Shown: positions 8,197 to 16,231 of the stretch, in pieces
How positions within the stretch are numbered: position 1 is the stretch's first letter
How the letters are laid out: each line of letters begins with the position of its first letter
DNA from: JAAGZL01 sp964628835
Lineage (GTDB): Bacteria; Pseudomonadota; Gammaproteobacteria; Chromatiales; Chromatiaceae
Assembly: GCA_964628835.1 (NCBI GenBank)
Contig: CAZVME010000017.1
Location: 1-52,869 of the forward strand
Length of the DNA stretch: 52,869 nucleotides
Direction: 5' to 3'
Made by a program: the position numbers and the translations under genes
The notes under the pieces: generated by a model
What the model saw: only the letters and a program-made list of their open reading frames with translations
Databases searched by the model: none
What the model was told of the DNA's origin: nothing

Positions 8197-8287
8197 CTCG
8201 CCAAGACGCCGAGAACGCAAAGGAAAGACTTAATGCTTAATAACAGTTCATAAAAAATCTTTGCGATCTCTGCGTCTTTGCGCGAAA
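8197..8287. repeat. Inverted intergenic repeat, family B complete copy
   Basis: CGCCAAGACGCCGAGAACGCAAAG on the left and CTTTGCGATCTCTGCGTCTTTGCGCG on the right form imperfect inverted arms around an A/T-rich loop of about 35 bp. It fills the spacer between tsaB and the helicase gene. Sequences of this CGCCAAGACGC / GCGTCTTTGCG type are widespread, apparently non-coding repeats. No ORF lies inside. Confidence 0.6.
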
Positions 8288-8301
8288 AACCATTGGTCTG
8301 A

Positions 8302-10218
8302 TCAGGCTTCGGTGGTTGCAAAGAACCGCTGCACATCGGCCATGTCCCGAGTACGGGCCATGGGCGGCATACTGTTGAGGAAGGTGTGACCATACCCCTT
8401 GGAGAGCAGACGCGGATCACATATCACCAACACCCCACGGTCGCTCTCGTCCCGGATCAGACGTCCTGCCCCCTGCTTCAGGGCGATGGCGGCCTGGGGC
8501 ACCTGAAACTCCATAAACGGGTTGCCACCACGTTTGCGCATGGCGTCGATCCTGGCCTGGAGCACCGGGTCACCAGGGGAGGCGAAGGGCAGTTTGTCTA
8601 TAACCACACAGGAGAGGGCCTCACCACGCACATCCACCCCCTCCCAAAAGCTGGCGGTGCCCAGCAGCACCGCATTACCCAGCTCCCGGAAACGCTCCAG
8701 CAATTCGGTCTTGGGGGCGCTGCCCTGCACCAGCAGGGGAAATTCCACCCGTTCCTCCAATGCCTCGGCCGCCAGGCGCAGGGCGCGGTGACTGGTAAAC
8801 AGCAGGAAAGTGCGGCCACCACTGGCCTCCAGTACCGGGACTATGATCTCCAGCACCGCATCCAGAAACTCAGGGCTACGCGGTTCCGGCATGTTGCGCG
8901 GTACGTACCACAGCGCCTGATTAGGATAGTCGAAAGGGCTATCCAAGCGCGAAGTGGTGGCCTCGGTCACGCCCAGTTGCCCCTGAAAATGGCGAAAGCT
9001 CTCCCCCACCGCCAGGGTGGCGGAGGTAAACACCCAGCTGGCGGATCGCGCCTGCATCTGGGACTGGAACATATCCGATACATCCAGAGGGGTGCGGTTC
9101 AGGTTGAAGCTCTGGCTGTAGGTCTCAAACCAGCGAATGCTGTCCTCCTCCTCTTCATCACACAGGTTATCCAGCCGGGAGAGGAGCATGCTACAGCGGT
9201 CGTGGCAGCTCTCCAGACCCTTGCCACGCTCCCTGATGGTCGCCAGATGCGACTTGAGCCGCTCCAGCTCTTCCCGCACCCGGCCCAGGGCCAGGGTAAT
9301 GCGTTCATCACTGCCCAGCTCTGACCAAGGTCCGCGCCGCAGGTCCAGACCGAACACCAAACGCAGATCCCGCACCGACTTGCTCAGGGCTGAGACCTGG
9401 GCCGGGATCTCTGGCACATCTCCGGCCTCGCGCAGATATTCGGTCTCACTGTCCCGCGCCAATTCCAGCAGTTGGCGTCCGCTAACACTGACGCCAAAGA
9501 AGTTGCTGGCGGTCTCAGGAAGCTGATGGGCCTCGTCCACGATAAAGCAGTCCGCCTCCGGCAGCAGCTCCCCGAACCCATCCTCCTTTAGAGAGAAATC
9601 AGCACACAACAGATGATGATTCACCACCACCAGATCGGCCTCCTGGGAGCGGCGTCTGGCCTCCACCAGATGGCAGGTACTGTAGGATGGACACTCGGCG
9701 CCCAGGCAGTTATCCACCGTGGAGGTGACAATTGGCCAGATATGCGAGTTTTCCGGGATGCTGCTCAGTTCCGCGATATCCCCCACCCGGGTCTTGCCAG
9801 ACCAGCTACGCACCTGCATGAGCTGATCCACCAGCTCGCGGGAACGCAGCCGCCCCTCCTGAACCGCATTGTCCATGCGATGGACACAGAGATAGTTGGA
9901 ACGCCCCTTGAGCAGGGCCACGCTGGCTGGCGCCGCCAGTAAATCCTTGATTAGCGGCAGATCCCGGTGATACAGCTGATCCTGTAGATTTTTAGTCCCG
10001 GTAGAGATGATCACCTTCAGGCCGGAGAGCAGGGCAGGTATCAGATAGGCAAAGGTCTTGCCGGTGCCGGTGCCGGCCTCGGTGATCAACACGCCGCCAG
10101 TAGCCATGGCCTCGGACACCTGCTGCGCCATCTGCAACTGCTGGGAACGGTAAGAATAACCATCGATATGCTGGGCCAGCAGTCCGTCTGGACCAAGTAC
10201 TTCAGAGAGGTCGTTCAT
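8302..10218 (-). CDS. yoaA: DinG-family iron-sulfur DNA helicase, YoaA type
   Basis: A superfamily 2 XPD-like 5'-3' DNA helicase acting in the cytoplasm on repair or replication intermediates. Walker A is EAGTGTGKTFAYLIPALL and the DEAH box is FIVDEAHQLPE. Between them, Cys of NYLCVHRM and the three Cys of NCLGAECPSYSTC are the four ligands expected for a [4Fe-4S] cluster. C-terminal motifs include TSATLAV, LLFTSHRAL, FWEGVDVRG and the QGAGRLIRDESDRG arginine-finger block. The 638 residues match YoaA rather than the longer DinG, and tsaB is its neighbour as in E. coli. The perfect family A inverted repeat lies just upstream of its start. Confidence 0.92.
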   Translation of the reverse strand: MNDLSEVLGPDGLLAQHIDGYSYRSQQLQMAQQVSEAMATGGVLITEAGTGTGKTFAYLIPALLSGLKVIISTGTKNLQDQLYHRDLPLIKDLLAAPASVALLKGRSNYLCVHRMDNAVQEGRLRSRELVDQLMQVRSWSGKTRVGDIAELSSIPENSHIWPIVTSTVDNCLGAECPSYSTCHLVEARRRSQEADLVVVNHHLLCADFSLKEDGFGELLPEADCFIVDEAHQLPETASNFFGVSVSGRQLLELARDSETEYLREAGDVPEIPAQVSALSKSVRDLRLVFGLDLRRGPWSELGSDERITLALGRVREELERLKSHLATIRERGKGLESCHDRCSMLLSRLDNLCDEEEEDSIRWFETYSQSFNLNRTPLDVSDMFQSQMQARSASWVFTSATLAVGESFRHFQGQLGVTEATTSRLDSPFDYPNQALWYVPRNMPEPRSPEFLDAVLEIIVPVLEASGGRTFLLFTSHRALRLAAEALEERVEFPLLVQGSAPKTELLERFRELGNAVLLGTASFWEGVDVRGEALSCVVIDKLPFASPGDPVLQARIDAMRKRGGNPFMEFQVPQAAIALKQGAGRLIRDESDRGVLVICDPRLLSKGYGHTFLNSMPPMARTRDMADVQRFFATTEA

Positions 10219-10240
10219 AAGATATAGTTCGTGACCGTAA

Positions 10241-10306
10241 GGGTCGGAGTCAATTCAGCCACATCAATGGGCGAAGCTTATATCTCCGCTGAATTGACTC
10301 CGACCC
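10241..10306. repeat. Inverted intergenic repeat, family A perfect copy
   Basis: GGGTCGGAGTCAATTCAGC at 10241-10259 is repeated as its exact reverse complement at 10288-10306, giving a 19-bp perfect stem with a 28-nt loop. It lies between the YoaA-type helicase and the gene at 10338. It is the best-preserved of three copies in the window (others at 400 and 7287). The form fits a MITE or a REP/BIME-like unit. A second role as a terminator for the gene at 10338 is possible but there is no T-run. Confidence 0.8.
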
Positions 10307-10337
10307 CTGGTGAATATTAATTGTTCTTTCCTTGGGT

Positions 10338-10832
10338 TCAGGCCTGATTGTCCCAGACCTCGGACCCCATGCCATCTTCACTGGTCCAGGCCAATCGGGA
10401 GATGATCCTGAACCTGGAAACGGACAGGATGCCACGCTTGGCTCGACTACTGCTGGACTTGCCCACATATTCCAGCAGGTCATCACGTTCTGCTTCGTAG
10501 ATTTCAAAAGGTTCATAATCCTCATCCATGAGTACCAGCAGCACCGAGTCCCAATCCTGATCAACCTTGATCTGCCCGATGCGCTGACTGCCAATATTCT
10601 CGTCAAAGATGGTACGACTCTTGATCTGTATACGCCTATCATCGCGGCAGGGATCAATGGCGTCATAGCCACCGACACCTCTCTCCACTGGCACCAGCTC
10701 CAGCAGACGGATGGCGTCATGCAGGGCTATCTCGTTGCTGACCCCAGGGAGTGGTTTCCCCATGGTTCGGCGATAGTCTGCCGCCAACTGCCGTGCCTGA
10801 CTTATCAGTTTTTCTTCAGCGTAGATGCTCAA
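10338..10832 (-). CDS. Uncharacterised protein, DUF6998-like
   Basis: A 164-residue soluble protein without signal peptide or membrane helix. The middle has GYDAIDP...RRIQIKSRTI and a following DWDSVLLVLMDEDYEPFEIYEAERDDLLEY. That D...QIK pattern followed by a hydrophobic strand resembles nuclease-like folds of the DUF6998 group, a family assignment made from memory and only tentative. There is no ATG in frame near the start; TTG 10832, about 9 nt after an AAAGG, is the likely start codon. No operon partner is evident, since family A repeat separates it from the helicase gene. Its function is unknown. Confidence 0.65.
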   Translation of the reverse strand: MSIYAEEKLISQARQLAADYRRTMGKPLPGVSNEIALHDAIRLLELVPVERGVGGYDAIDPCRDDRRIQIKSRTIFDENIGSQRIGQIKVDQDWDSVLLVLMDEDYEPFEIYEAERDDLLEYVGKSSSSRAKRGILSVSRFRIISRLAWTSEDGMGSEVWDNQA

Positions 10833-11087
10833 TACATCATACCTTTGTGTTGTCCAGGGCTAGTAATTGGATGATTGTATATGAATTTTTGAGAAAAAAC
10901 GCCGCAAGCTGGGTTCATCACCCGGGCGTAGGATCATTCCCAGCCGTAGCGCCCTACCCAGCATCATGGGCAAATCACTACTGCCAGCACCTATTTGAGT
11001 TAATCGCCCTATTAGTTACCGCACACAAGCAATAAGTGGGTATTTACCAGCGATTTAGCAGTATTTATTGTTATTAGTGGAGTTTTA

Positions 11088-11591
11088 TTACTTACCAAGC
11101 AGGCTTGCCTCATGGACTGCCTGGCGCGCGCCACTAATATCGCCACTCTGGCGTCTAACCTTGGCGATCAGGCGCCAGTTGTCAGCCTTGAGACGGTTAT
11201 CGGCCCCGGCCAAGGACTTGGATTTGGCCGCAAATTCAGCGGCCCGACTGCCTTGCCCCTGCTTCATACGCAGATGCGCCAGTCGGTTCCAGAGATAGGC
11301 ATTTCGCGGCTCTATACGCAGTGCCCGTTCCATACTCGCCACCGCACCCACAACATTGCCTTTGCCCTGTTGCTGCATGGAGAGCTGTAACAACTCTTCT
11401 ACCGGAGAGCTGTAGGTGGGTTTTATCTCAAGCGATCCGGGGGGCTGATAGGCATTAACCACCACACCAGATTCAGCACTGCCCTGGGTGGAATCAACTG
11501 GAGCCGAATCCCGGTAACCTGGGCCACCGGAACAACCGAAAAGCAGGATGCCTGATACAACAACGACGGTAATGGGTATTAGTCTGTTCAT
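11088..11591 (-). CDS. Outer-membrane-type lipoprotein with TPR-like repeats
   Basis: A 167-residue protein with a lipoprotein signal peptide (residues 1-20, lipobox ILLFGC, modified Cys20). The mature part is a low-complexity linker followed by TPR-like helices, with VEELLQLSMQQQGKGNVVGAVASMERALRIEPRNAYLWNRLAHLRMKQG as the clearest repeat unit in its two halves. Its ATG overlaps the last bases of the PBP1b gene (ATGA), so the two are translationally coupled. By analogy with LpoB it might activate or organise PBP1b from the outer membrane, but LpoB itself is not a TPR protein. This role is inferred from position only. Confidence 0.8.
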   Translation of the reverse strand: MNRLIPITVVVVSGILLFGCSGGPGYRDSAPVDSTQGSAESGVVVNAYQPPGSLEIKPTYSSPVEELLQLSMQQQGKGNVVGAVASMERALRIEPRNAYLWNRLAHLRMKQGQGSRAAEFAAKSKSLAGADNRLKADNWRLIAKVRRQSGDISGARQAVHEASLLGK

Positions 11592-13948
11592 TCAAATATG
11601 CCACGTAGAAAGTGTCCAATCCCACCGGATACGCAAGGCGCATTTCTGGTGGGCTCCGAGCCCATTATAAACGGATAGATCTCAGTCGCACGGCATTTTT
11701 GATCTCCACGCAAACCACTCTCCTTATCCACCAGCACTCGCACCACCTGTTCCGGCTGCACCTGACCACCGGATGCCAGGGACATTCTCCCCATCATATC
11801 TCCCCACACCTCCAGGGCACCGCTGGAGCCGGTAAGTCCGGCCGGTTTGTTATCATCCCGGCCCACCCATACCACGGCCACCTTGTCGGCACTGTATCCG
11901 GCAAACCAGCTGTCCCGCAGATCGTTGGTGGTGCCGGTCTTGCCAGCTATCTTGCGTTCCGGCCTGAGGTATTTGGCCAGACGCCGGGCCGTGCCGTGCT
12001 GCACCACCTGTTGCAGATTCCAGTTCAGCAGATACACCGGACCTGATGGCACGGCCTGTTTTACCGTAAGCGGGTAGCGTTGCAGGGTGCTGCCATCTGC
12101 CGTCAGCACCTCACGGATGGCGCGCAGAGGGGAGCGAAAACCACCAGCCGCCAGAGTCTGATACAATTGAGCCACCTCCACTGGTGGCAGGGAGACCGCA
12201 CCCAACAACATGGATGGAAACAGATCCACCGGCCGCTCCACACCCAAAGCCTTGAGAGTCTTGGCCACCCGGCCCAGCCCCAGCTCCATTCCCAGTCGCA
12301 CCGTGGCCAGGTTGTATGATTTGCTCAACGCCTCGTTAAGCGGCACCTCACCATGGGATCTGCTGTCGTAGTTGGATGGGGTCCATCTTTTCCCCCCAGG
12401 CTGTTTGATAGAGATGGATTCATCTTCCAGCAGACTGAGCAAGGTGTATCTGCGCGGCTGCATCAGGGCAGTAAGATATACCGCTGGCTTCACCAGCGAC
12501 CCGATGGGCCTGATGGCATCCAGCGCTCGGTTGAATCCAGCCACACGGGGATCTCTGCCACCCACCACGGCCAACACCTCGCCCGCCTCCACACCAGCGA
12601 TAATAGCTGCCCCCTCTAACTTGCCACGAGGTAGTTTATGCCCCTTCTCCAATCGGGAGAGGCGCTGGGACATGGCCTGTTCCGCCTGCCTCTGCGCCCA
12701 GGGATCCAGGGTGGTAAAGACCCGCAACCCCTCAGAGGTTAGATCCTCCTGGCGATAATCCCGTTGCAGCTGTCGGCGCACCAGATCAAGAAAGGCGTGA
12801 TAGTTGCCGCCAGCCTTACTGCCCTTTTTGCTGACACCCAGGCCCGACCTGACGGCCGCCTGCTGCTGCTTCTTGCTTATAACGCCACGGTTATGCAGGA
12901 TATTCAGCACCAGATCACGTCGCTTCTTGGCGCGCTTTGGGTGACGGCGCGGATCGTAATGGGATGGACCGCGCACCAGGGCCACCAGCAGGGCCAGTCG
13001 CGGTAGATCCAGCTCTTTTAGTGGCCGTCGGAAATAGAAGTGGCTGGCAAGCCCAAAGCCGTGAATAGCCCGGCTGCCATCCTGCCCCAGATAGATCTCA
13101 TTGGCGTAGGCCTCAAGTATCTCATCCTTGGAGTAGCGTGCATCCAGCAGCAGGGCCATCAACGCCTCATTTCCCTTGCGCCACAGGGTCCTCTCACTGG
13201 TAAGGTAAAAGTTCTTCACCAACTGCTGGGTCAGGGTACTACCTCCCTGCACCACCTGTCCCGCTGATATATTTGCCCACAGGGCTCGAAGTATCGCCTT
13301 GGGATCTACACCATGATGCGTATTGAAGGTTCGGTCCTCCACCTCCATCAGGGTGCGCACCAGCATCTTTGGCAGATCGCTATGCTGCACCAGGACCCGG
13401 TCCTCATTATGAGTGGGATAGATACTGCCGATCTCTGGCGCTTCCATTCGCGCCAGCGCCTGTTTACGCCCGGCACTATCTTTTATGGACTGCAGCTTGT
13501 TGCGGGAAAACCTCAGATCCAGCACCCTGCCAGACTTTCTGCCATCCCAGAAATCAAACTTCCTGGTGTGTACCACGTAGCGCTCACGATCCTGCGACCA
13601 GGTCCCAGGCTGTTTGCCCGTAGCTGCCTTGCGATAACCCAGACGCTGCAGCTCTGCCTGGAACTGTTTCTGGCTGATAGTGGCGCCAGGATACAACTCC
13701 AGAGCACGGCCATAGATACGCGCCGGAACCGCCCAGCGTTTACCCTCGAATTTGTCTTTTACCGTTTGATCCAGATAGGCCAGGTAGACAGCACCAAGCA
13801 AACTCGCCAACAGCAGCAGTGCCACCAGTATTGACCGCAGGCCTTTTCTGGACGCACCCTTGGCCACCCGCTTTTTACCACGGCTTCTGCGACGCTTTTT
13901 TACCGGTGTTTTTTTCCTGCTTTTGGCAGATGTAGGCTTTTTTGCCAT
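11588..13948 (-). CDS. mrcB: Bifunctional penicillin-binding protein 1B
   Basis: A class A PBP that polymerises lipid II glycan strands and cross-links their peptides, anchored in the inner membrane with its bulk in the periplasm. The very basic cytoplasmic tail (residues 1-37) precedes one membrane helix (about 38-58). A UB2H-like region follows, then GT51 with VEDRTFNTHHGVDPKAILRA and GGSTLTQQLVKNFYL. The transpeptidase has SLVKPAVYL (SxxK), SKSYNLA (SxN) and KTGTTND (KTG). At 786 residues it is of normal size. Its stop overlaps the start of the lipoprotein gene at 11591. Confidence 0.96.
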   Translation of the reverse strand: MAKKPTSAKSRKKTPVKKRRRSRGKKRVAKGASRKGLRSILVALLLLASLLGAVYLAYLDQTVKDKFEGKRWAVPARIYGRALELYPGATISQKQFQAELQRLGYRKAATGKQPGTWSQDRERYVVHTRKFDFWDGRKSGRVLDLRFSRNKLQSIKDSAGRKQALARMEAPEIGSIYPTHNEDRVLVQHSDLPKMLVRTLMEVEDRTFNTHHGVDPKAILRALWANISAGQVVQGGSTLTQQLVKNFYLTSERTLWRKGNEALMALLLDARYSKDEILEAYANEIYLGQDGSRAIHGFGLASHFYFRRPLKELDLPRLALLVALVRGPSHYDPRRHPKRAKKRRDLVLNILHNRGVISKKQQQAAVRSGLGVSKKGSKAGGNYHAFLDLVRRQLQRDYRQEDLTSEGLRVFTTLDPWAQRQAEQAMSQRLSRLEKGHKLPRGKLEGAAIIAGVEAGEVLAVVGGRDPRVAGFNRALDAIRPIGSLVKPAVYLTALMQPRRYTLLSLLEDESISIKQPGGKRWTPSNYDSRSHGEVPLNEALSKSYNLATVRLGMELGLGRVAKTLKALGVERPVDLFPSMLLGAVSLPPVEVAQLYQTLAAGGFRSPLRAIREVLTADGSTLQRYPLTVKQAVPSGPVYLLNWNLQQVVQHGTARRLAKYLRPERKIAGKTGTTNDLRDSWFAGYSADKVAVVWVGRDDNKPAGLTGSSGALEVWGDMMGRMSLASGGQVQPEQVVRVLVDKESGLRGDQKCRATEIYPFIMGSEPTRNAPCVSGGIGHFLRGIFE

Positions 13949-14104
13949 TGGTCGATAACGCCCTGATCCTGTATACAGTTTCCAACTGGAGACAGAATAC
14001 TACACCCTCAACCTGGAACTCGCGAATGGGGTGCCCCGCAAGCATGAACCAGATCCCAGTTATGTTACTCTTAGCCGATTGCGGTAGTTTGAGAGGAACC
14101 CCAC

Positions 14105-14647
14105 ATGGGTAATTCACTGTTCGACCAGCTGGAAAAATCCGGGCTGGTGGATGAGAAGAAGGCGAAACAGGCCAAGAAAGAGAAGCGTAAACAGGCCAAG
14201 CAGAAACGAGGCAAGCAGGCTCAACCTCTGGATGAATCCAAGCAGCGGGCGCAGCAGGCTCAATCCGAGAAGGCGGCGCGGGATCGTGAACTCAATCAGC
14301 AACGCATGCAGGCGGCGGAGAAAATCGCCATTGCTGCGCAGATAAAACAGCTGATCCAGATGAATCGCATAGAAGATGACGACGGTGAAATCGGGTTCAA
14401 CTTCACCGACGACAATAAGGTGCAGCGCATATACCTGTCTGAGAAATTGCAGGGCCAACTGGTGGCAGGACGTCTGGCCATAGTAAAGCTGGAGGGTAAC
14501 TACAATCTGGTGCCAGCCGTGGTGGCAGATAAAATCGAGCAGCGCGACCCATCCAGCATCATCCTGAACAATGCCAACCACTCAGACACCAGTGATGCAG
14601 ATGACCCATACGCCGACTACCAGGTACCAGACGACCTGATGTGGTAA
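14105..14647 (+). CDS. DUF2058 nucleoprotein/polynucleotide-associated family protein (YaiL-like)
   Basis: A 180-residue cytoplasmic protein of the DUF2058 family. MGNSLFDQLEKSGLVDEKKAKQAKKEKRKQAKQ and the Lys/Arg/Gln-rich helix to about residue 75 are typical. The C-terminal part (QIKQLIQMNRI...GEIGFNFTDDNKVQRIYLS...LVPAVVADKIEQRDPSSII) is a small beta domain. The basic helix suggests nucleic-acid or ribosome association, but no reaction is established for the family. It is transcribed divergently from mrcB across a 156-bp spacer. The RBS (GAGAGGAACC before ATG) is good. Confidence 0.9.
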   Translation: MGNSLFDQLEKSGLVDEKKAKQAKKEKRKQAKQKRGKQAQPLDESKQRAQQAQSEKAARDRELNQQRMQAAEKIAIAAQIKQLIQMNRIEDDDGEIGFNFTDDNKVQRIYLSEKLQGQLVAGRLAIVKLEGNYNLVPAVVADKIEQRDPSSIILNNANHSDTSDADDPYADYQVPDDLMW

Positions 14648-14829
14648 TTGGATTTATAACAACCTTCAGATGCAGGTAAGAAAATTACTGGCTTAATACC
14701 GTATTCAGGTTGTTTTTTTGTAGTAAATCGCGTGAAATGGCATGTATTAAACAAGATATATATAAAAGCCTTTTCGGATGCATGTTGTTTCCATCCTGGC
14801 ATAACCCCTGTTCCGGTTGATAGACACCC

Positions 14830-15513
14830 ATGAACTTTTTAAAACAGCTCCACAAACTGCTGTTGGGCATGTTTGCACTGCTTAACGGCGTCATGCTCTA
14901 TCTCTTTCTGCTGCATCTTCCTTATGGACTGGAGGCGCTCCTGCTCAGCATGATGCATTGGAGTGAGATGGACAATAACCTCTCCATAACAACCATAGCT
15001 TTTGGCCTTGCAGCAACCATCTCTATCTATGTCTGGAACATGGATGAGATGTGGAAAAATCGTCTGCTCTACATGCGTTGGCAGTTCCCACATCCGGCTC
15101 AGGACGCCTTCCTGACTTCACGCAAGCAGCCCTTCGAAAGCAAAAAACTTCTAGCTGCCTTTCCACAAATCAAGGATGCCGGCTTTAGTCGCAACAAGCA
15201 GACTGAGGTATGGGAGGCGCTATACCGTAAATATGTTGGAAAAACGGTGGTGTTGAATACCGATATCCACTGGAGAATACTGCGCGACCTCTACTGCCTA
15301 AGCCTGCTGTTTCTACCGCCATTTGCCATCGCATGGCTGCTTAACAGTGGCATGCCGCTCTCCATTGCCGCTACCTATCTATTCCTGTTTGGAGCCCAGT
15401 TCCTATTTCTGCTGCTGGCAGCCAGAAGTATCGGGCTAAAACTTGTAGATAATGTACTGGGAGTGTCCATAGGCATGGAGAGTGAACAGGGGAGTAAACG
15501 CAAAAAAAGTTGA
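14830..15513 (+). CDS. Membrane protein of unknown function
   Basis: A 227-residue protein with about four predicted membrane helices: residues 10-32, 52-70, 157-175 and 183-205. They form two hairpins that bracket a soluble segment (about 75-150) with NMDEMWKNRLLYMRW, HPAQDAFLTSRKQPFESKKLLAAFP and KYVGKTVVLNTDIHW. I do not recognise the family from its residues. It follows the DUF2058 gene by 182 bp containing an A/T-rich stretch, and ends 2 bp before the convergent exonuclease gene. A weak ribosome site precedes ATG 14830. It is conserved-looking in composition (normal codon use) and probably a real gene. Confidence 0.75.
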   Translation: MNFLKQLHKLLLGMFALLNGVMLYLFLLHLPYGLEALLLSMMHWSEMDNNLSITTIAFGLAATISIYVWNMDEMWKNRLLYMRWQFPHPAQDAFLTSRKQPFESKKLLAAFPQIKDAGFSRNKQTEVWEALYRKYVGKTVVLNTDIHWRILRDLYCLSLLFLPPFAIAWLLNSGMPLSIAATYLFLFGAQFLFLLLAARSIGLKLVDNVLGVSIGMESEQGSKRKKS

Positions 15514-15515
15514 TA

Positions 15516-16214
15516 TCAACTGACTACCACCAGGTCCTTTAACCTGATCTTATTTTTATCTGTCTTGTTAGCGACCTGCGCCAGGAACAGTTCACCTGCG
15601 GCAATGGCATCAATCAGGGCGTTATGCGCCCTGTACCGTGGGAGCCCATAACGGGTACGAGCATTGGACAGACGCAAATCACCCTGTTGTATGGCACGCT
15701 CCTGGGAACGAAAGGCACGCACTTCCAACGCCAGTGTATCCACCACCGGGCCGACAAAAGGAAATCCGTAGATACGCTTACAGGCATTATTAAGAAAGTG
15801 GTACTCAATAGTTGCGTAGTGAGCCAACATTGCCTTGCCAGCCAAGGCACGCAGCAGACATGGAAGCACCTCCTCCAACGCCTCAGCACTGGATGCCACA
15901 TCATCCATAATCCCGTGCACCACTGCGGACTCTCCCGGAATGATACAGCGCGGCCTAGTCAGCATATGGGTGGCATCTGACAGTCGCATACAGGGTCCAC
16001 TGATAGTGGTATAGCCCACACTCAGTATCTCGTCCTTGTGTTCATCCAGACCGGTAGTCTCGTAATCCAGAGCCAGATAGTCCACCTGGCGCCAGTCCGC
16101 CTCCCTGTCTGGAAAAGGCACTTCGTAATAGTCCCGCAGCGGTGATGACGGCATCTTGCGCATCCACCAGTTGCGACGCTCTTCTATATTAAACAGGTAT
16201 TTCCAGATCGACAT
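15516..16214 (-). CDS. DEDDh-type 3'-5' exonuclease, symporter-locus type
   Basis: A 232-residue soluble protein with the RNase T / DnaQ fold. Motif Exo I is DYETTG (Asp50, Glu52) and Exo III is HNALID (His197, Asp202). Exo II reads AHYATIEYHFL, with Glu137 where most DEDDh enzymes have Asp, so activity is plausible but the metal site is altered. About 45 residues precede the nuclease fold, WKYLFNIEERRNWW..., of unknown use. It follows the DUF294/CBS signalling gene on the same strand by 17 bp, so the two form an operon next to the symporter. The association suggests a regulatory rather than replicative nuclease, an inference. Confidence 0.88.
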   Translation of the reverse strand: MSIWKYLFNIEERRNWWMRKMPSSPLRDYYEVPFPDREADWRQVDYLALDYETTGLDEHKDEILSVGYTTISGPCMRLSDATHMLTRPRCIIPGESAVVHGIMDDVASSAEALEEVLPCLLRALAGKAMLAHYATIEYHFLNNACKRIYGFPFVGPVVDTLALEVRAFRSQERAIQQGDLRLSNARTRYGLPRYRAHNALIDAIAAGELFLAQVANKTDKNKIRLKDLVVVS

Positions 16215-16231
16215 TACTGCTTCTACCCTGA

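Noticed and set aside
8386..9324. 312-codon plus-strand frame opposite the helicase
   Set aside because: Shadow of yoaA, with its motifs on the other strand.
12764..13834. Plus-strand frames opposite mrcB
   Set aside because: Shadows of a gene with all PBP motifs.
14658..14717. Terminator after the DUF2058 gene (AACAACCT ... AGGTTGTTTTTTT)
   Set aside because: The stem arms are separated by more than 40 nt, so a functional hairpin is doubtful.
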